Positions 23,773 to 36,808 of a DNA stretch of 64,000 nucleotides are shown one piece after another (within the stretch, counting starts at the first letter, position 1; every line of letters begins with the position of its first letter). This DNA is from Eucalyptus grandis (taxonomy: Eukaryota; Streptophyta; Magnoliopsida; Myrtales; Myrtaceae): contig NC_052619.1 in assembly GCF_016545825.1 (NCBI RefSeq), positions 38,097,682 to 38,161,681 of the forward strand, written 5' to 3'. A program made the translations under genes and the position numbers. The notes below the pieces were generated by a model. The model was not told the DNA's origin. It saw only the letters and a list, made by a program, of their open reading frames with translations, and did no database searches.

Positions 23773-24655
23773 TAGAGGTGATCAAGTCCAGGGTGGGTAG
23801 GGTTTAAACCTGGACCCTGTACCCTATACCTGATCTTGTTATAACCGGTTCCTCTTTTTTGGACCCTATACTCAACTATGTTTGTATTGAACCCTGTACC
23901 TAACCCACCCCGTTTTTCCAATTCAGTTCTAGGGTCAACCCTATTTCCACTAGAACCTGTCTTGCAATTTTCCGATATCTTATACGACTTCGAGTTTTAT
24001 ATTAATACGTGAGAAAATAACGAAAATCTCCTAATTTGTATTGAAACATTAAGCACTTGTAATAAATAAATACATGAACTTTTTGACTAAACGAAAAATT
24101 AAGGATCCACAAGACTAATTATAATAAATAAAATCACAAGACAAAGAATTAGCAACAAATATGGGGCTAATATTAGTCTTATTCCCACAACTACTACATG
24201 AAGTTACTCATTTATGCAATCATAACTCCTCCTACAAAAGAGAAATTAGATGAGCCAATCCATGTGATACAATTGGCAACGAACACCGTCTGTCCATTGG
24301 ATGGTGCAAGAGGGAGCTGATTAGGGAGGGAAGCAAGTGAGGAAGAGGAATGTCCTCCCGTGCGTGTTTAAGAGAGCCAAGAGGAAAAACGTCGTGTAAT
24401 TGTGGAAGTAAGAATAGAAATCAAGGGAAAAAAAAGGTTTTGGACCTCTACTTACAAAATCGGTCCGGGAATTGGTTTCAAAACCGGTCTAGGAACGGAT
24501 TTCTAGGTGGGTAATCACTTGGAATATGTTCGTGGAACAGTTTAAACCAATTCCGCATTTTGGGAACTGGTTTCAACGGGAACCGATTCCTAACCCTGTT
24601 TTCTGGGTGGGCCGGTCCGGGAACCGGGTATACCTAATCCGGTTGCACACCCCTA
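23773..24655. mobile_element. hAT-type non-autonomous element, second member
   Basis: It begins TAGAGGTGATCAAG and ends GCACACCCCTA, flanked by 8-bp repeats GTCAGTGG (23765-23772) and GTTAGTGG (24656-24663). The interior is full of short GG(A/T)CC- and AACCGG-type words, as in the other members, but the sequence is more diverged. No transposase is present. Confidence 0.75.
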
Positions 24656-24880
24656 GTTAGTGGGGATAGTTGTCTACATCAGAGGACCGAGGCTGAGAAA
24701 ATGCTGAAAAGGAAAGGAAGGAAGAGGAGGTGATTCCCCTTCGCCTCTGCCCCTCGGTCACGTCTCTCTTCCACGTTGCAGGTAGTCCTTAGACTCACAA
24801 ATAGATGTGAGAGTGGAGGATGCAGCGATAAATTGGATGAACATGCCAAATGTTAACTTAAGGAGAAAGACGGATGACCT

Positions 24881-25240
24881 CATCCACAAGTTGCGTTGTA
24901 CTACGTGAAAACGAATCATTTGGGGAAACTTCCTGGAACACGTGAAAAGAGCCCTGCGTGAAAGAGCCCTACGTTCTACCTACTGAGCTAGAAACTATAA
25001 TTGCCTTCACGGCAAATATAACTTGTACAATTGTGATAGATGTGATAACTTGCATAATTGCATCCACAAGTTGGGTTGTATTACGTGAAAACGGATCATT
25101 TTAGGAGACTTCATGGAACACGTGGAAAGAGCCTAGCGTAAAAGAGCCCTACGTTCTACCTAACCAGCTAGAAAATATAATTGCCTTCGGCAGAGATAAC
25201 TTATACAATTCTGATAGATGCTGGCCTAATGCTCTAAGAT
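24881..25240. repeat. Tandem duplication, 180-bp unit (DUF247 upstream-type sequence)
   Basis: CATCCACAAGTTG starts at 24881 and again at 25061. Both are followed by TGTACTACGTGAAAAC/TGTATTACGTGAAAAC, GGAACACGTG, CCCTACGTTCTACCTA and AATTGCCTTC. The same block stands beside DUF247 copies C and D (57300-57390 and 58650-58690), so this is upstream sequence of a DUF247 locus duplicated in place. Confidence 0.75.
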
Positions 25241-25371
25241 TGGTGCGATCAGAAGCGTTGAGAGATTATCAAGTTTCTAGTGAAAGTTACATATTAAGAT
25301 TTCACTCATTGCGTGTAAAATGTTCTAAGTATTTCAATAAACTGTGAGAAATATATGAACCAATATTGATC

Positions 25372-25856
25372 ACATTATGTATGAAAGAATACTAAATAAT
25401 GTTTGAGCTGGTGCAAGAATGAGCAATATGATGGTCACGAGAGCGGACAAGAAAGCCCAAGGACTAAGGAAATATTCCCTCCTCAGTTTGCCATCTAGTC
25501 GTTCCACGGCTTGTTACAATACAAAGTCACAATTTTGAAGATCTCGAAGTAATAGAAAGTGGATAAAGTGACGTAGTCATCCATCTTGTTGACCATCTGT
25601 GCAACCACCTTGTCATTACTCAAGTAGTTCTTAATAATCCCTACACGGCGAAGCACCTCAACGTTTTTGAGGAGTTTATGAGGCAATTCATGGTCACATA
25701 ATCCGTAAAGTACTGATGTCTCCACCTTGATGATGCTGCTCATACGTGATTAGGTTTTGAAATTGTGACTCGGTGTGGTCTTATACACTCAAGACCCGTT
25801 CTTGAATATGATGTCTTCCACGTGTCGCCCTTGCACTGCCTTTCATGAAATTTGTT
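25372..25856 (-). pseudogene. DUF247-E: 3' fragment of a DUF247 gene
   Basis: The minus strand encodes the last third of a DUF247 protein. It has N-V-E-V-L-R-R-V-G-I-I-K-N-Y-L, then D-K-V-V-A-Q-M-V-N-K-M, F-Y-Y-F-E-I-F, and the membrane anchor S-P-W-A-F-L-S-A-L-V-T-I-I-L-L. A TAG stands at the conserved tryptophan before M-A-K-L-R-R, followed by a frameshift near 25487. Homology ends abruptly near 25856, where unrelated sequence begins, so the N-terminal two thirds are gone. It cannot encode a complete protein. Confidence 0.85.
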
Positions 25857-26721
25857 GCATGTCTAATTCCATTTGCTATTCAAGATGGGGATCATTCACT
25901 TCTTTACTTCTTTTGCAGCATCTCATATACAGCCAATTGCATTTGGTTCTGCAGAGTTCCATTTATTGAAGAAAATGTTCATTACTTGTTTTCAATTTAA
26001 TTGTACCACAAATCTTTCAAGTTTTGTAATCTCTACAATTGAAAGCTGACACTAACGGCACACTCAGTGAATTCAATTTGTTCCTCGTTTTCTTGTAATA
26101 TGAAACTAGCAATCCTCCTCAAGGTGGTCGAGAGTTGAAACCCGCGTCCCCATCATCTACCGTAATTCTATGATCCAACCTGATGTGGCTGATGAGCTTG
26201 CTTGTCGCTTCATTTGGCATTGTCGTGAGATGATCATCTCCAAAAAGTGTGGATTTTTCTTTTTTTGAAAATTTCCTTCTACAATTACCTCAAAAAATGG
26301 ATGAAGAAAGTTCTCGTGCAAAAACTTCATATGGGAATATTGGAACAGTTTTATCTACTTGAGAGTTCTGTTTATGGAAATGCTCGAGATAATGTAAAAC
26401 TTGTGCATACACATGTACACATATACTTGAATACAAATTCCTCTTGTTCTTTTGTTTTATTGACATTCATATAGTCCGATAAATGTAAATATGACATGAG
26501 TGCTAAACAAACTGTCCATATTGCATTCAAAGGTCACTATGTATGAATTTTGCATGGTCCCACCGTGTGGTACTTAAGGATCGATAACTATAAACAAGAA
26601 GAAAGTTGGGTAAAATAAAACTTTGTGATTGGGCCATACACCATCACATAATTCAATTCTTTTACCATTTCCCCTGCACATATTACTTTATCGTTTACAT
26701 TAATTAGATAAAAAGCTTAAT
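25857..26721. other. Spacer, no gene seen
   Basis: Only short frames without recognisable domains are present. The sequence does not match the other segments in this window. Confidence 0.4.
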
Positions 26722-27405
26722 TGTCCGTCATTGATGTTTTTGAAAAATTAAAATGGATTCATGCAATGTATGAAGAGGTTATTAGTAATTTTAATTATAT
26801 ATATTTGGCAAACATGTAATTATTAATAATAAATGTGGACTGATAAAAAGTGCAATCGTCGAGAAAAGGGAATAATATCATAACAGTTAAGTTAAAAGGT
26901 TTTTAAGATAAGAAAGGGAATAAGATCAAATAATGAAAAAGTTAAAGGTTTGTAAGATAGAAACCACGAACTTGTACGGTAATTTAGATAAGAAGTTTAA
27001 GTTTTCCACTTATCTAACTTTGATGTTCTTTGAAAAGATAAAACGAATTCAGCTATACGAGTACATATGTAGTAAGTTAACATCCCATTTTCCTATTTAC
27101 TCCATATATATTCGATTTTTTTTTTTTTTTTTACAAATAGAATTTTTGCGAATTAATCTTCGGGAACTAAAGGAATATTCACAAAACAGAGTCGATGATG
27201 TGGAATTAATCGACTCATTGAGTGATCAATCAAAACTATTTTGACCCACCGATCAAATAGCTCTTCCGTTTTAACGATGGAGTTCTAGAATTCTTGATAA
27301 GATCTCCATTGGACGGTTTGACTTTGGTGCAAGAGCTCTGTTATCAATGTATTAATTATCTAGACCAAGCTTTCTATATTTATATGTTGTAGGTAAAAGT
27401 TCTAG
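26722..27405. repeat. Duplicated AT-rich block X2 (pairs with 13144-13845)
   Basis: This block is collinear with 13144-13845 and stops at GTAGGTAAAAGTTCT, where the partner continues differently. That break lies seven bases left of the LTR starting at 27412, so the junction is linked to the LTR. Confidence 0.75.
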
Positions 27406-27411
27406 TATATA

Positions 27412-28661
27412 TGTTGGATATCAATCTTAATCTTGTTTGATTTGTTGTCGTCAAGTTGGTTGAGTCAATCTTATTTTCATAAAAGAAAAAATCCAAAAAA
27501 ATGTTTGAGTTAGGATTAGATTTGCTTTAGAATATTTCATGTTTTAGGGTTATCTTGCATATTTAGAATTGCAATCTTATTTCGAATTTTATAAAAGAAA
27601 AAAAAAAAAAAAAAAAAAACATCATGCATATATCATGTTGAATTATGGCATTCTTTGCACGTCATTGCATGTTAGGATTGCATGTTTATCAATTATAGGT
27701 AAATAATCTTTCCTAGATAAATTGCATGTTTTTGTTAGGAAAATAAAAATGCCAATGTCACATAGAATTAGGTTCATGAAATGCACGTCATTTATTGATT
27801 GTTGTTAGGTCCATTTAATTAGGAATTGCCCGTCATTAGATTAGGTCATTCAATAAATGTCGCGTGACATATAGCTCGCATATTAAATTGCATGTCGCAT
27901 GTCATTTTAGTTGAAATAATTTTGTATGTCATCGCATTGCATTGCATTGCACGTCATTAGAATTAAGTCATTCTGGTTAATTTAGATTGCATAATTAATT
28001 ATTTCATGTTCATTAAGAAATCATTAGTTTTTTTACTCATTCATATAGTTTAGGACATATTGCCATGCCATATCATTTCATATTAGACTAGAAGCATTGC
28101 ATTGCATATGGATTATATTCTCGTTGAAAAAAAGAAAACAAAAATTGAGTAATTGCTTGTTAATTAGAAATCATATCTAGGGTTGTTGATGTGAATTATG
28201 ATCTAACAGTGCATATGCTTTCATTGCTATGAGGTAAGTCTTGCAATTTATTGATTGCTTTTCTTGGGTGTTAAATTGGTGGTTTGCGCACCTGCACGGT
28301 CACCTCACATGTTAGGAAAGTAAATTAAAATCAATTCAAGCTGCCTGTAAAACCTTTTTTTTCAAAATAAAAGAAATGGTACCGAAATGGGTGTCAGAGA
28401 AATCTAGTGTAATCAAGTCCCCGTACCCAAATCTCTGGTTCGTAGGAGTAAAGTGAATCTCCCGTTACTTTACTTGGGTTTCTAATCGACCCACCAAAAA
28501 TAGATTAGTGGCGACTCCTAGTTAAAAATCAATTACATGTTAAGAACTTGAACCTAAGTCGCGAATTGGTATGGGTTTGGGAGAGCCCGAGTTAAGTGTA
28601 GGCTTAACAATCCATTAGTCAAACCCTAGGTGGATCACCCTCGAAAAATTGGGTCGCGACA
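27412..28661 (-). mobile_element. Solo LTR-like sequence, TGTCGCGACC type, no TSD
   Basis: Read on the minus strand it starts TGTCGCGACCC at 28661 and ends ATATCCAACA at 27412. Its first 300 bp resemble the LTR at 277-2280 (shared phrases GAGTCGCCACTAATC, GGGGACTTGATTACACTAG). The middle is rich in GCATTGCATGTCAT words. Flanking pentamers differ (ATATA left, AGAAG right), so this is not a simple insertion. The left flank is end-of-block X2 and the right flank is the start of segment C. Confidence 0.65.
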
Positions 28662-29599
28662 AGAAGCTCTTGACATTTTACGCACTTAATATGCTTCCTT
28701 TTCTTATATTTTTAGCGTCATTATTGGTAGAGATCCTAGTTAGACTGTGCCCTTTAAAACTAGCATTCGTGTTTACCACTTCATTTAAGGACTAGGTCCC
28801 ATGACCTGTCCTAGCTGACGTGATTTTTCTTCCTGGATATACTTTAATTTAGAATATCATGAAAATGCCCAAACTAGTATAGTCATAATATATCTACTTC
28901 AAATTCATTTTTGACCACAGAAAACCCAAACTAGTATACCTATGGCAAATTTATCATCTTTTAATTTTCGTTAAATTTTACTGTCAAATTTCTGAGTCAG
29001 ATAACAAGTGATAGTTGTGGGTATAACAATCTGAGGTTTCATGCTTAGTTTGTCACATGGGTAGTAGTTTTGTAGTTTTTTGTGATACTATTCCAATTTA
29101 ACGAAAACTAATGAAGGATGTATTTGTGACAAACATACCGGTTTGGGATTCTTTATGATCAAAAAATTAGTTTTGGCCAAACTCGTCACATATATACTAA
29201 TTTGAAGTTTTTTACGGTTGAAAATTAATTTTGGATAAATTTATCACAAACGTATTAATTTGATGGTTTTCGTGATATTAACACCTAATTTTATGGCACT
29301 TTACTCCATCCTGAAATTTTTTACCATTTTATAATATTTTCACAGTTTTTTGGAAATGTACCTTCTCCCAGCACCAACTAGACATGAAAGCTTGATAAAG
29401 AGTGAAGTATTGTCGTTAGCCGTAGGGATGAGCAAAAAGAAATCGTCCAAATCAGAACCGCCCGGACCGATCTTCGGTTCCTAAAAACTTGAATAAGTGG
29501 ACACCGGTCAGGTTTTTTTTTATTTCAGATGCAGAACCACCCATTTAATTTTTTTTTTTAATTATAAACGAAACCCAAAATCAGGCTCCAGACATCTAG

Positions 29600-29755
29600 C
29601 TCGCGATCTCTCTCTCTCTCTCTCAACTCGCTCGACTCACGAACCCTCTCTCTCAACTCGCTCGACTCACGAACCCTCTCTCTCTTGCTCAACTCACGTC
29701 CTCGAGGCTCGTAGTTTAGTCACGCTCACTCTCGGCCTCGACGGTTTTTGAGGTA
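29600..29755 (+). promoter_or_regulatory. Leader-like exon, copy C
   Basis: This is the counterpart of 3121-3281. A longer CT run (about 29610-29626) is followed by tandem CTCAACTCGCTCGACTCACGAACC units, GTCACGCTCACTCTCGGCCTCGACGG and a TTTTTGAG|GTACC donor-like end. Repeat number differs from copy A, and no stable protein frame is shared. Confidence 0.4.
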
Positions 29756-31354
29756 CCAATTCGCCCCTCGCCTCTTGCGGCCTATTTACCCTAATTCTCC
29801 CCTTTGTTTCCTCTGGTTTGGTTTTGTCATGGTGCGTCTCGACGTGTTTTACATGGTTGCTATCTGTTAATGGTTTTCTTGTCTCCATTTTCGAGTCCTG
29901 GATTCGCGGGGAAGGAGAGATGGTCGATGGGTAGTTGGCTTTTCTGTCTTGGATTCGCAATCCACCTGTGCTCAGGACTTGAAGTGATTTTTACACTTTT
30001 ACCTGTGGACATGTTCTGCTCAGCTGGAGAATGATCAGCTGGTTTTTTTTTCTGCCTTTCTATATTCTAATGTTGTTTGGTCAAGGGAGGATAAATGAAA
30101 ATTCTTTTATCAAAAGTGGCGAAAAGTCATTTTGGTGAAGTGCTGTTTCGGGTTACTGTTAGTTGTGATCTTTTATGAAGCTTTCTTTGGATTTTTGCTG
30201 CAAGTGCGTATGTTTGTTTGATGATCAGGGAAGTTATGTGTCCATGGATTCTGAATTGTTGTAGGACAGGTAGGTAACTAACTTCGTGGGATTGATATGG
30301 TTTGCTGCATATTGTAGCATAAACTAGCTGCAATAAAACTAAAAAATAATGAAAAAAAAAAAAAGAAGTGACTGGTTCTCAGTGGAACCTGAAACTGGCT
30401 TGAAACTGGCAGGTTCAGTTTCAAAGTCGGTCTAGGGTCCACAAGGGTTGGTTCCCAATTTCAAGAATTGGGAACGAGCCCTGATAGGATAGGTTCTAGG
30501 TTCTAGACTCGGAAACGATTTGTGTTAAGATTGAGAATGAACCTGAGTTTGATGAGGAGGTGAATTCAATGAACGGAGGTAGGTTTAGATTTTGAGCATT
30601 ATTTCTTTCTCTGAAATGTAATACAGGTAAAATGCATGTGCAACTTGTTTTGCCAACAGTATTTATTACATGAGTTTGCCTTTGCTTTCCCAACTTGCTC
30701 TATTAACACGGTTAAGCATTTCATTTTGGCCATTGATTTAATTTTATGATTTGATCTTTCTACTTCACAGGATTTTTCCACTTCACAGGATGGTGTAGCA
30801 AAAGAGAAAGAGAAGAGAAAGGAGAAGAAAATGTGGAAGAGGAGGAAGGAAAAAGAATGAGAACTTAGCAAAATGTCAACAAAATCCGAAATAATGTTTC
30901 ATAAGTGGCTGAATTACACAGAAATAGTATGAAGGATTTTTTCGGTGTTGATATAGATATCCAATTTAACATCACCTTTGGCCACTGACAACTTTGACAA
31001 AGTATTTACATCATTGAATGCCTATTAACTTTGACACCATTTATGTTTGAGTGCTCGTAACACATTCTTCTCGATGTCACTTTGCTTAACACAGGTTGGG
31101 GAAAATTACTCTATAATATTCTAATCCAATTTGGCCATGTGAAACATTTTGGGATTTTGTTGAGCATATCGCTCTTCCTAGGGACATTTTTCTTAGCTTT
31201 GGCCTCTTTTTTGTTCTTCGTCCTCATTTTCTTCTCATTTGCCTTTCTCTACAAGATCAAGCAGTTTGTCTCCTTAGCTTTTGCATGGTGCCTATGCAAA
31301 TTCCGAATATATCGTTGAAGAGGACTAGTGTTGAACCTTCCTGAAAGAAGCTAT

Positions 31355-32611
31355 TGATGGGGCTAGTAATAACACCTAGAGGAGGGTGAATAGGTGTAAG
31401 AAAATTTTCACAAAGAGCAGTAGAAATATTTCACTTTTAAAACTGAGTTTGAAGAATAACAGACTTTGAGCGAGTTCAGACTTTAACTACAAAATAAAGA
31501 GTTTAAGGAAGAGAATAAGAACACAAAATTTATAGTGGTTCAGCTTAGATCAATCCTACATCCACTCTCCCACGCTAATAGCCTTCTGGCTGGATTCCAC
31601 TATGTAATCAACAAGAGATTACAATTTTGAGTGCAAACAGATCACACTATCTCACTAAGTCACTATTTTGGTATTTCTCTCACGATCACAAATGTTTAAG
31701 CTCACGAAAGATAAGTGTATGATTGAAGGTCGCTTAGATTTTGGAATTATAAATTTTACAGTCCGTTTCTTACTTGCTTATTGGTCCTTGATCTTCTTAA
31801 ATACTCATCCACTTCCAAACTAGCTATTGGACAGTATCTAGAGGATCGTCTTCCAATCTACCCATTGGACAGATCTATATCTAGAAAATTTGGTAACTGT
31901 TGAGTGATAGAAGTAAAATCCCAAATTGATTATGATCGCCCACACAAACATAATCTTGGTTTCCATAAGTAGAGCTTATTCGTTTAGAAAGTTATTGTTT
32001 CAAGATCCAATTGTCAATCAATTAGATTAAGTCAATCAAATCTATCTTGATATAGAATCCAAACCAGATCACTAGCCGTTATATGTTTGGGGCTTATGTT
32101 ACGTTCTGTCAAGTTGGTTCGTTCAGAATCCGCTTCATTTTGAATCTGCTACGTTCTGTCTAAAGTAAAGTCTGAGTGTCTTCAAACTAAAATAGAGTCT
32201 GAGTGTCTTCAGACTGAAGTAGAGTCTGAGTGTCTTTCTTCTTCACTTGCATTCAGTTTGGAATTTGTAAGAGAGGGCAGACTACTAATGTAAAACAGAC
32301 TTTGACACAAAAGTCCGGCAGTCTTCAGACTTTGACACAGAAGTCTGGAAATCTTTATAATAGACTTTACAATTTGAACGTAAGTCTGAACATATTCTGC
32401 TTTTGAACAGTTTTAGCCTTAAGGTCTGGACATAGTCTGAACATATTTAGCTTCAGCATAGAGTCTGTCTTTTGGTTTTCCAAGTATAAACTTTGATAAA
32501 ATCATTTACACATTATATCATCTGCATAGTATGTTACTCAACCATTAAACACGTTAGTAGCCTTTGATTTATTTTGTTATCTTCAAAACATCATAAGGGA
32601 TTTCCCTAACA
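31355..32611 (-). mobile_element. Solo LTR, copia-like, 1.26 kb
   Basis: On the minus strand it starts TGTTAGGGAAATCCC and ends ACTAGCCCCATCA. Flanks are GCTAT (31350-31354) and ACTAT (32612-32616), a 5-bp TSD with one mismatch, and copy A lacks the insertion at the matching place (about 4873). Phrases such as ACCTAGAGGAGGGTGAATAGG and a TAGTGGTTC block are typical of plant copia LTRs. A 30-bp tandem repeat built on AGTCTGAGTGTCTTC lies at about 32165-32240, and CAGACTTT words are scattered through it. No coding sequence is present. Confidence 0.8.
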
Positions 32612-33035
32612 ACTATCTAAGTGGACTCCTGGTAGAGATAATTATGTATGATGGCCAGCAATGTAAAGCAGACTTAATTGTGTTGAGGAAAGTTAGGTAA
32701 ATAGTTGAGAGTTGCTGAAAGGTAGTTGATGTTTCTTATATAATCTAAGAACATTGTTCTAACTTGTCCACTTTCCTTACAGTACTCAAAAGTTACTTTG
32801 TTAATGTTTTTTTACTGTTTTTCTTTGAGAAATTAGCTATTGGGGTTTGAGGCCAAGTATGTTGTTCAATCTGACCTGTAATCTCCTTCTTTCTTGCACT
32901 TTCTTTTGCACCATCACAAGACTCTTTTTTGTGTGCATGTGCGTGTGTGTGTGCATGATTGTTAGGATTGCGATCCAGATTGTAGGATCACAATCATTCA
33001 ATCCTACGACTCAAAAACTTTGAACAGTTTGGATT

Positions 33036-33455
33036 CTAAGAAAAATGGTAGTTTGCGGGGGTCGTGATTTGTATCTTTGGATGGCAATACCAACTACGAT
33101 TCCGTTGTTCAAGCTTTAGAAGGCAATTCTGCCTTTTTAGCCAGAGTAAATATGAAATTGGGCCTCCATCCCCTAGCACATGTGCCACTTTCTTCTTAAT
33201 CTTGTTCAGGCGCCATTTGGAAAATATAAGGCTTGGAGAATTAAGAAAAAGGGATGAAAATGAATGAATAGTAGAAAGCGAAGAAAGGCAGAGACACCAT
33301 CTCTTCTTCTTCAGTCTTGAATAAATGATGAGATGGGCATCGACCACCATTGGCTTTCTGAACCATGCTGTCCTTTGGAGATGAGAGAGACAAAGCTTCC
33401 ATCCTTCTGCAACCAGATGAGAGAGACCTCTGACATCCTTGAGAAATTGGCGCAC
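33036..33455 (-). CDS. Conserved hypothetical small ORF, copy C, 139 codons
   Basis: This is the paralogue of the 5361-5687 frame, longer at the C terminus because a stop in copy A is absent. It shares D-V-R-G-L-S-H-L-V-A-E-G, A-H-L-I-I-Y-S-R-L-K-K and A-H-V-L-G-D-G-G-P-I-S-Y-L-L. No known domain was found, and the coding status is unproven for the reasons given under copy A. Confidence 0.25.
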   Translation of the reverse strand: MRQFLKDVRGLSHLVAEGWKLCLSHLQRTAWFRKPMVVDAHLIIYSRLKKKRWCLCLSSLSTIHSFSSLFLNSPSLIFSKWRLNKIKKKVAHVLGDGGPISYLLWLKRQNCLLKLEQRNRSWYCHPKIQITTPANYHFS

Positions 33456-33545
33456 AATTTGACTTGGCCTAGTAGCATAATTTCTTTGGATGTATATTGA
33501 TTAGAACTTACCTTGAAAAACCTAGAATAGCCAGTGAAAGTGAGG

Positions 33546-33548
<3 letters not shown>

Positions 33549-33586
<38 letters not shown>
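33549..33586. repeat. (GA)n microsatellite
   Basis: An uninterrupted GA run is present only in copy C. Copies A and B have non-repetitive sequence at the matching place. Confidence 0.9.
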
Positions 33587-33587
<1 letters not shown>

Positions 33588-34891
33588 CCAGTTGAGGTAA
33601 ATAATATTTTATCCTTTGAAATGAAGAAAGGGACAAGAAGAGATGATATGTATTCCAAGAGAGAGAAGGAAAATATAAAGGATTAGAAATTCGGAAAAGG
33701 GAGGAAAGTAATTTCTTGGTAGCCTTCTACTTGATTATTATGGTGATTATTTTATTGTGACCCTATTTTATACACCTTAAAAACTTGGGCAAGGAGATTT
33801 TATGCTTTTACATGTTTGACATGGTGCTTTAATTGTTAGTTGAAAAAATGGCAACCAAGAATTTAAAGCAGAGTAATCTCTCGTATGAGAACGCTACCTT
33901 TAAGCTTCACCATCCCTCTTTTAAAGGATAATATGAATCTAATTGCATTTATTTAAGCAAGAATTTAGTACTTCAAATATGTAGGATCTTATGATCTTGA
34001 TCTGATCTTGAAGACTTCGAAAGGATCCTACTTAGCATCTCGATCCTAATAACTTTTGTGTGTGTGCGCGCGCATGCGCGTGACAAAGGTTGCCCAGCTT
34101 TAATATTTATTGTGAATTTATTTGGTCTTAGTTATTTATTTGACAGGAGAAAAATAGATCTAGTTGAAAAATTTCTAATGGGCGACTCCAGGGTGAAACT
34201 AATTTTCTATTGGGTAAGCAACTTTCACATGAAGCTTTTCTTCTCTATGTTAGTGTCCGTCTTGTCCCTGTGCTCATATTGCATGGATGGAGATTGATGG
34301 CAGAACATTAAGAAAGTATAAGGGCAATTTTACAGTTTCCTCATCACTTTGGTGTAAGATTGATCTCTAAAGCATAATGGGCCTAAGAGCCTTGAGAGTA
34401 GGATCAGCCTCTTAAATTTCAGCCAAAGAGCATGGAAAGTTTGTCTTTGTTTGTTTCTATTAGGGAATTCTGCGGCCTCCTTTTCTTACTATCGAATGAA
34501 TATCTAGTATTTGTGCTCATCTAGCATGGGCTGACTGCAGAACATTAAGAGAGAGTAAGGGCAATTTTACCGTTCCTCATTAGTTTGGTGTAAGATTGAT
34601 CTCTAAAGCATAATGGGCCTAAGAGCCTTGAGTGTAGGACCTGCCTCTTTAATTTCAGTGAAAGAATGTGGAAAATTTGTCTTTGTTTGCTTCTATTATG
34701 GAATCTTGCAGCCCTCTTTTCTTCAGATGGAATGAATAGCTGGTATTTGTTCTACAACAAATTATATTCTCTTAAGGCTTCAAGTTGTCCAATTTATCCA
34801 ATGAGGGTATTCAACTAATTAATATACTATGTCAAGTAGTATATTATATGATAACTTTTCCCTTTCAACTTTGTGATTGCATCACTTCTTC

Positions 34892-34937
<46 letters not shown>

Positions 34938-34938
34938 G

Positions 34939-35947
34939 TAGGGGTGAGCATGGTCCGGGTTGACCTGGGGTTCACCCCTTAACCCTAGGACCAACCCGCA
35001 CAGTGCTGGTCCTCACTTCTTGGAACTGAGGACCGATTCTATTGAGCTTGGGACCGAGGACCGGACCAACCTAGTGGATTTGATCTAGTTCCAAGGTCAA
35101 CTTGGGACCAACCGATAATTTATTTATTTCATTTTTGTACTATTTAAAAAGGTAATTAAGGATCGGACCGACCCAATGGGTTTGGTCCGATTCTTGGGTC
35201 AACCCAGGACCAACCGATAATTTTTTCTTTCATTTTTTGTACTCCTTGAAAAGGCGAGCGAGGACCAAACCAACCTTATGGGTTCAGTGACGAGCAAGGT
35301 CAGCTAAGAGAGGCGAGCGATGAGTGTCAAGTGGGGTGAGCGTTGAGCATCAAGCAGGGGGGCAACAAGCCAGGGGAGCATCGAGTAGCGAGCGGCACGA
35401 GTGACTCAAAGCGAGGGAGGCGAGTGTCAAGTGGCGAATAAAGAAGTTATTTCTTTCGATTTTGACAAATTAAAGACTAAGAGGACAAATAAGACAAAAG
35501 AGAACGAGTATTAGAGGAGGATGTTGTGAGGAGCTATTTATGCCTTTTTGAATGCCGTGGGAACTCCTCAAAAAAACATATTTCTCCTTTGTAAATTATG
35601 GCTTTTGACGCCGTAAAAGACATTAAAAGATCTAAGTTATTAAAAAAATAGTGTAAAATTACTTAAACTCCTTACTAAAGAGCTATTTAATGTTGTTGAC
35701 GCCATTTATTTTAAGGTTTTCTCTATATAAAAAAATTATAAATAATATATTAGATATATAATATATATAGAATCGGGGTTGGTCCGACCCTAAACTCCCA
35801 AGATCGAGGACCAACCCGTACGGTGCTTGTTTAGGAATCTTAGGACTAAGAACCGACCCGATCTCCCTAGGAACCAGACCAGGACTAACAGGATTGGGCC
35901 AGTCTAGGGTTAGTCCAGGGTTGACTCTAGACCGATGCTCATCCCTA
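34939..35947. mobile_element. hAT-type non-autonomous element with empty site in copy A
   Basis: The element begins TAGGGGTGAGCATGG and ends GATGCTCATCCCTA. It has perfect 8-bp TSDs TATGTATG (34931-34938 and 35948-35955). Copy A has only the AT microsatellite and GGAAGCGAGCC here (near 7446), so the insertion post-dates the A/C duplication. It is the same family as 22357-23288 but in reversed orientation. No transposase is present. Confidence 0.9.
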
Positions 35948-36808
35948 TATGTATGTATGGAAGTGAGCCATATTTTACCCTGCTTGTTTAAACTCTATGA
36001 TACTTGAAGTCTTTCTCATTAGCAAGAATGGTTAACATCCTTAATTAAGTTAAAAATTAGCTTTGTACCCATGATATGCTGCCCTTTCCATTTTTGTAGT
36101 TTTCCTTAGATCCTTGGTTTAATTACACTAATATTTTGCCTACAATGTTCAATTGGTAAAAGCATTTACTTAAATTACTGTGAGTAACCATTTCTTTAGT
36201 GGCTATTCATTTTGATGGTTTACTTGGACTCTAGTGGTGGTGTTTTGGGCTTTCTCTTGGTTGCTTAAGTCGAATTGGACAAAATTTTAGGATTCTTTGT
36301 TTGTGTATTCATCTCTCTCTATTCCTCACCAAATCTGCAATTGTTGACCAAGATTGATCCAAATGGAGCTTTCATCAACTTAGGCGAGTGATTACGAGTT
36401 CTAATTGTTCCAAATCCATTGTTGTTTATACTATCTGTTGTTTTTTCTGATTCTGTTCACCCCCTTTTTGGTGTTTTTCTTGCTCTTTGGTTATGCCCTT
36501 ACAAGAGTGAGTGCCTTTTTGCCTCGTCAAGATTCCTGTGAAGAGTTTTTGGTAGTGATCAGTATTTTATTACCCTTAAGTATTGCGTAACTTGCCTTTA
36601 CAAGTTGTGGTTCTTCTTCTTACATGCTCATCGGAAGAGATAGGTTATAGTTTGCATTGACAACCAAAACAAATGGTCAAACACAAAATAAGAAAACATA
36701 TGCCAAAAGCGGTAAGGGAGGAATTGTCTTATCAGTTGGATATGAATGAAGATTCAGCTAACTTTTATGAGCATACTAATCACATGAGAAGTGCCACTTG
36801 GGGTTATT

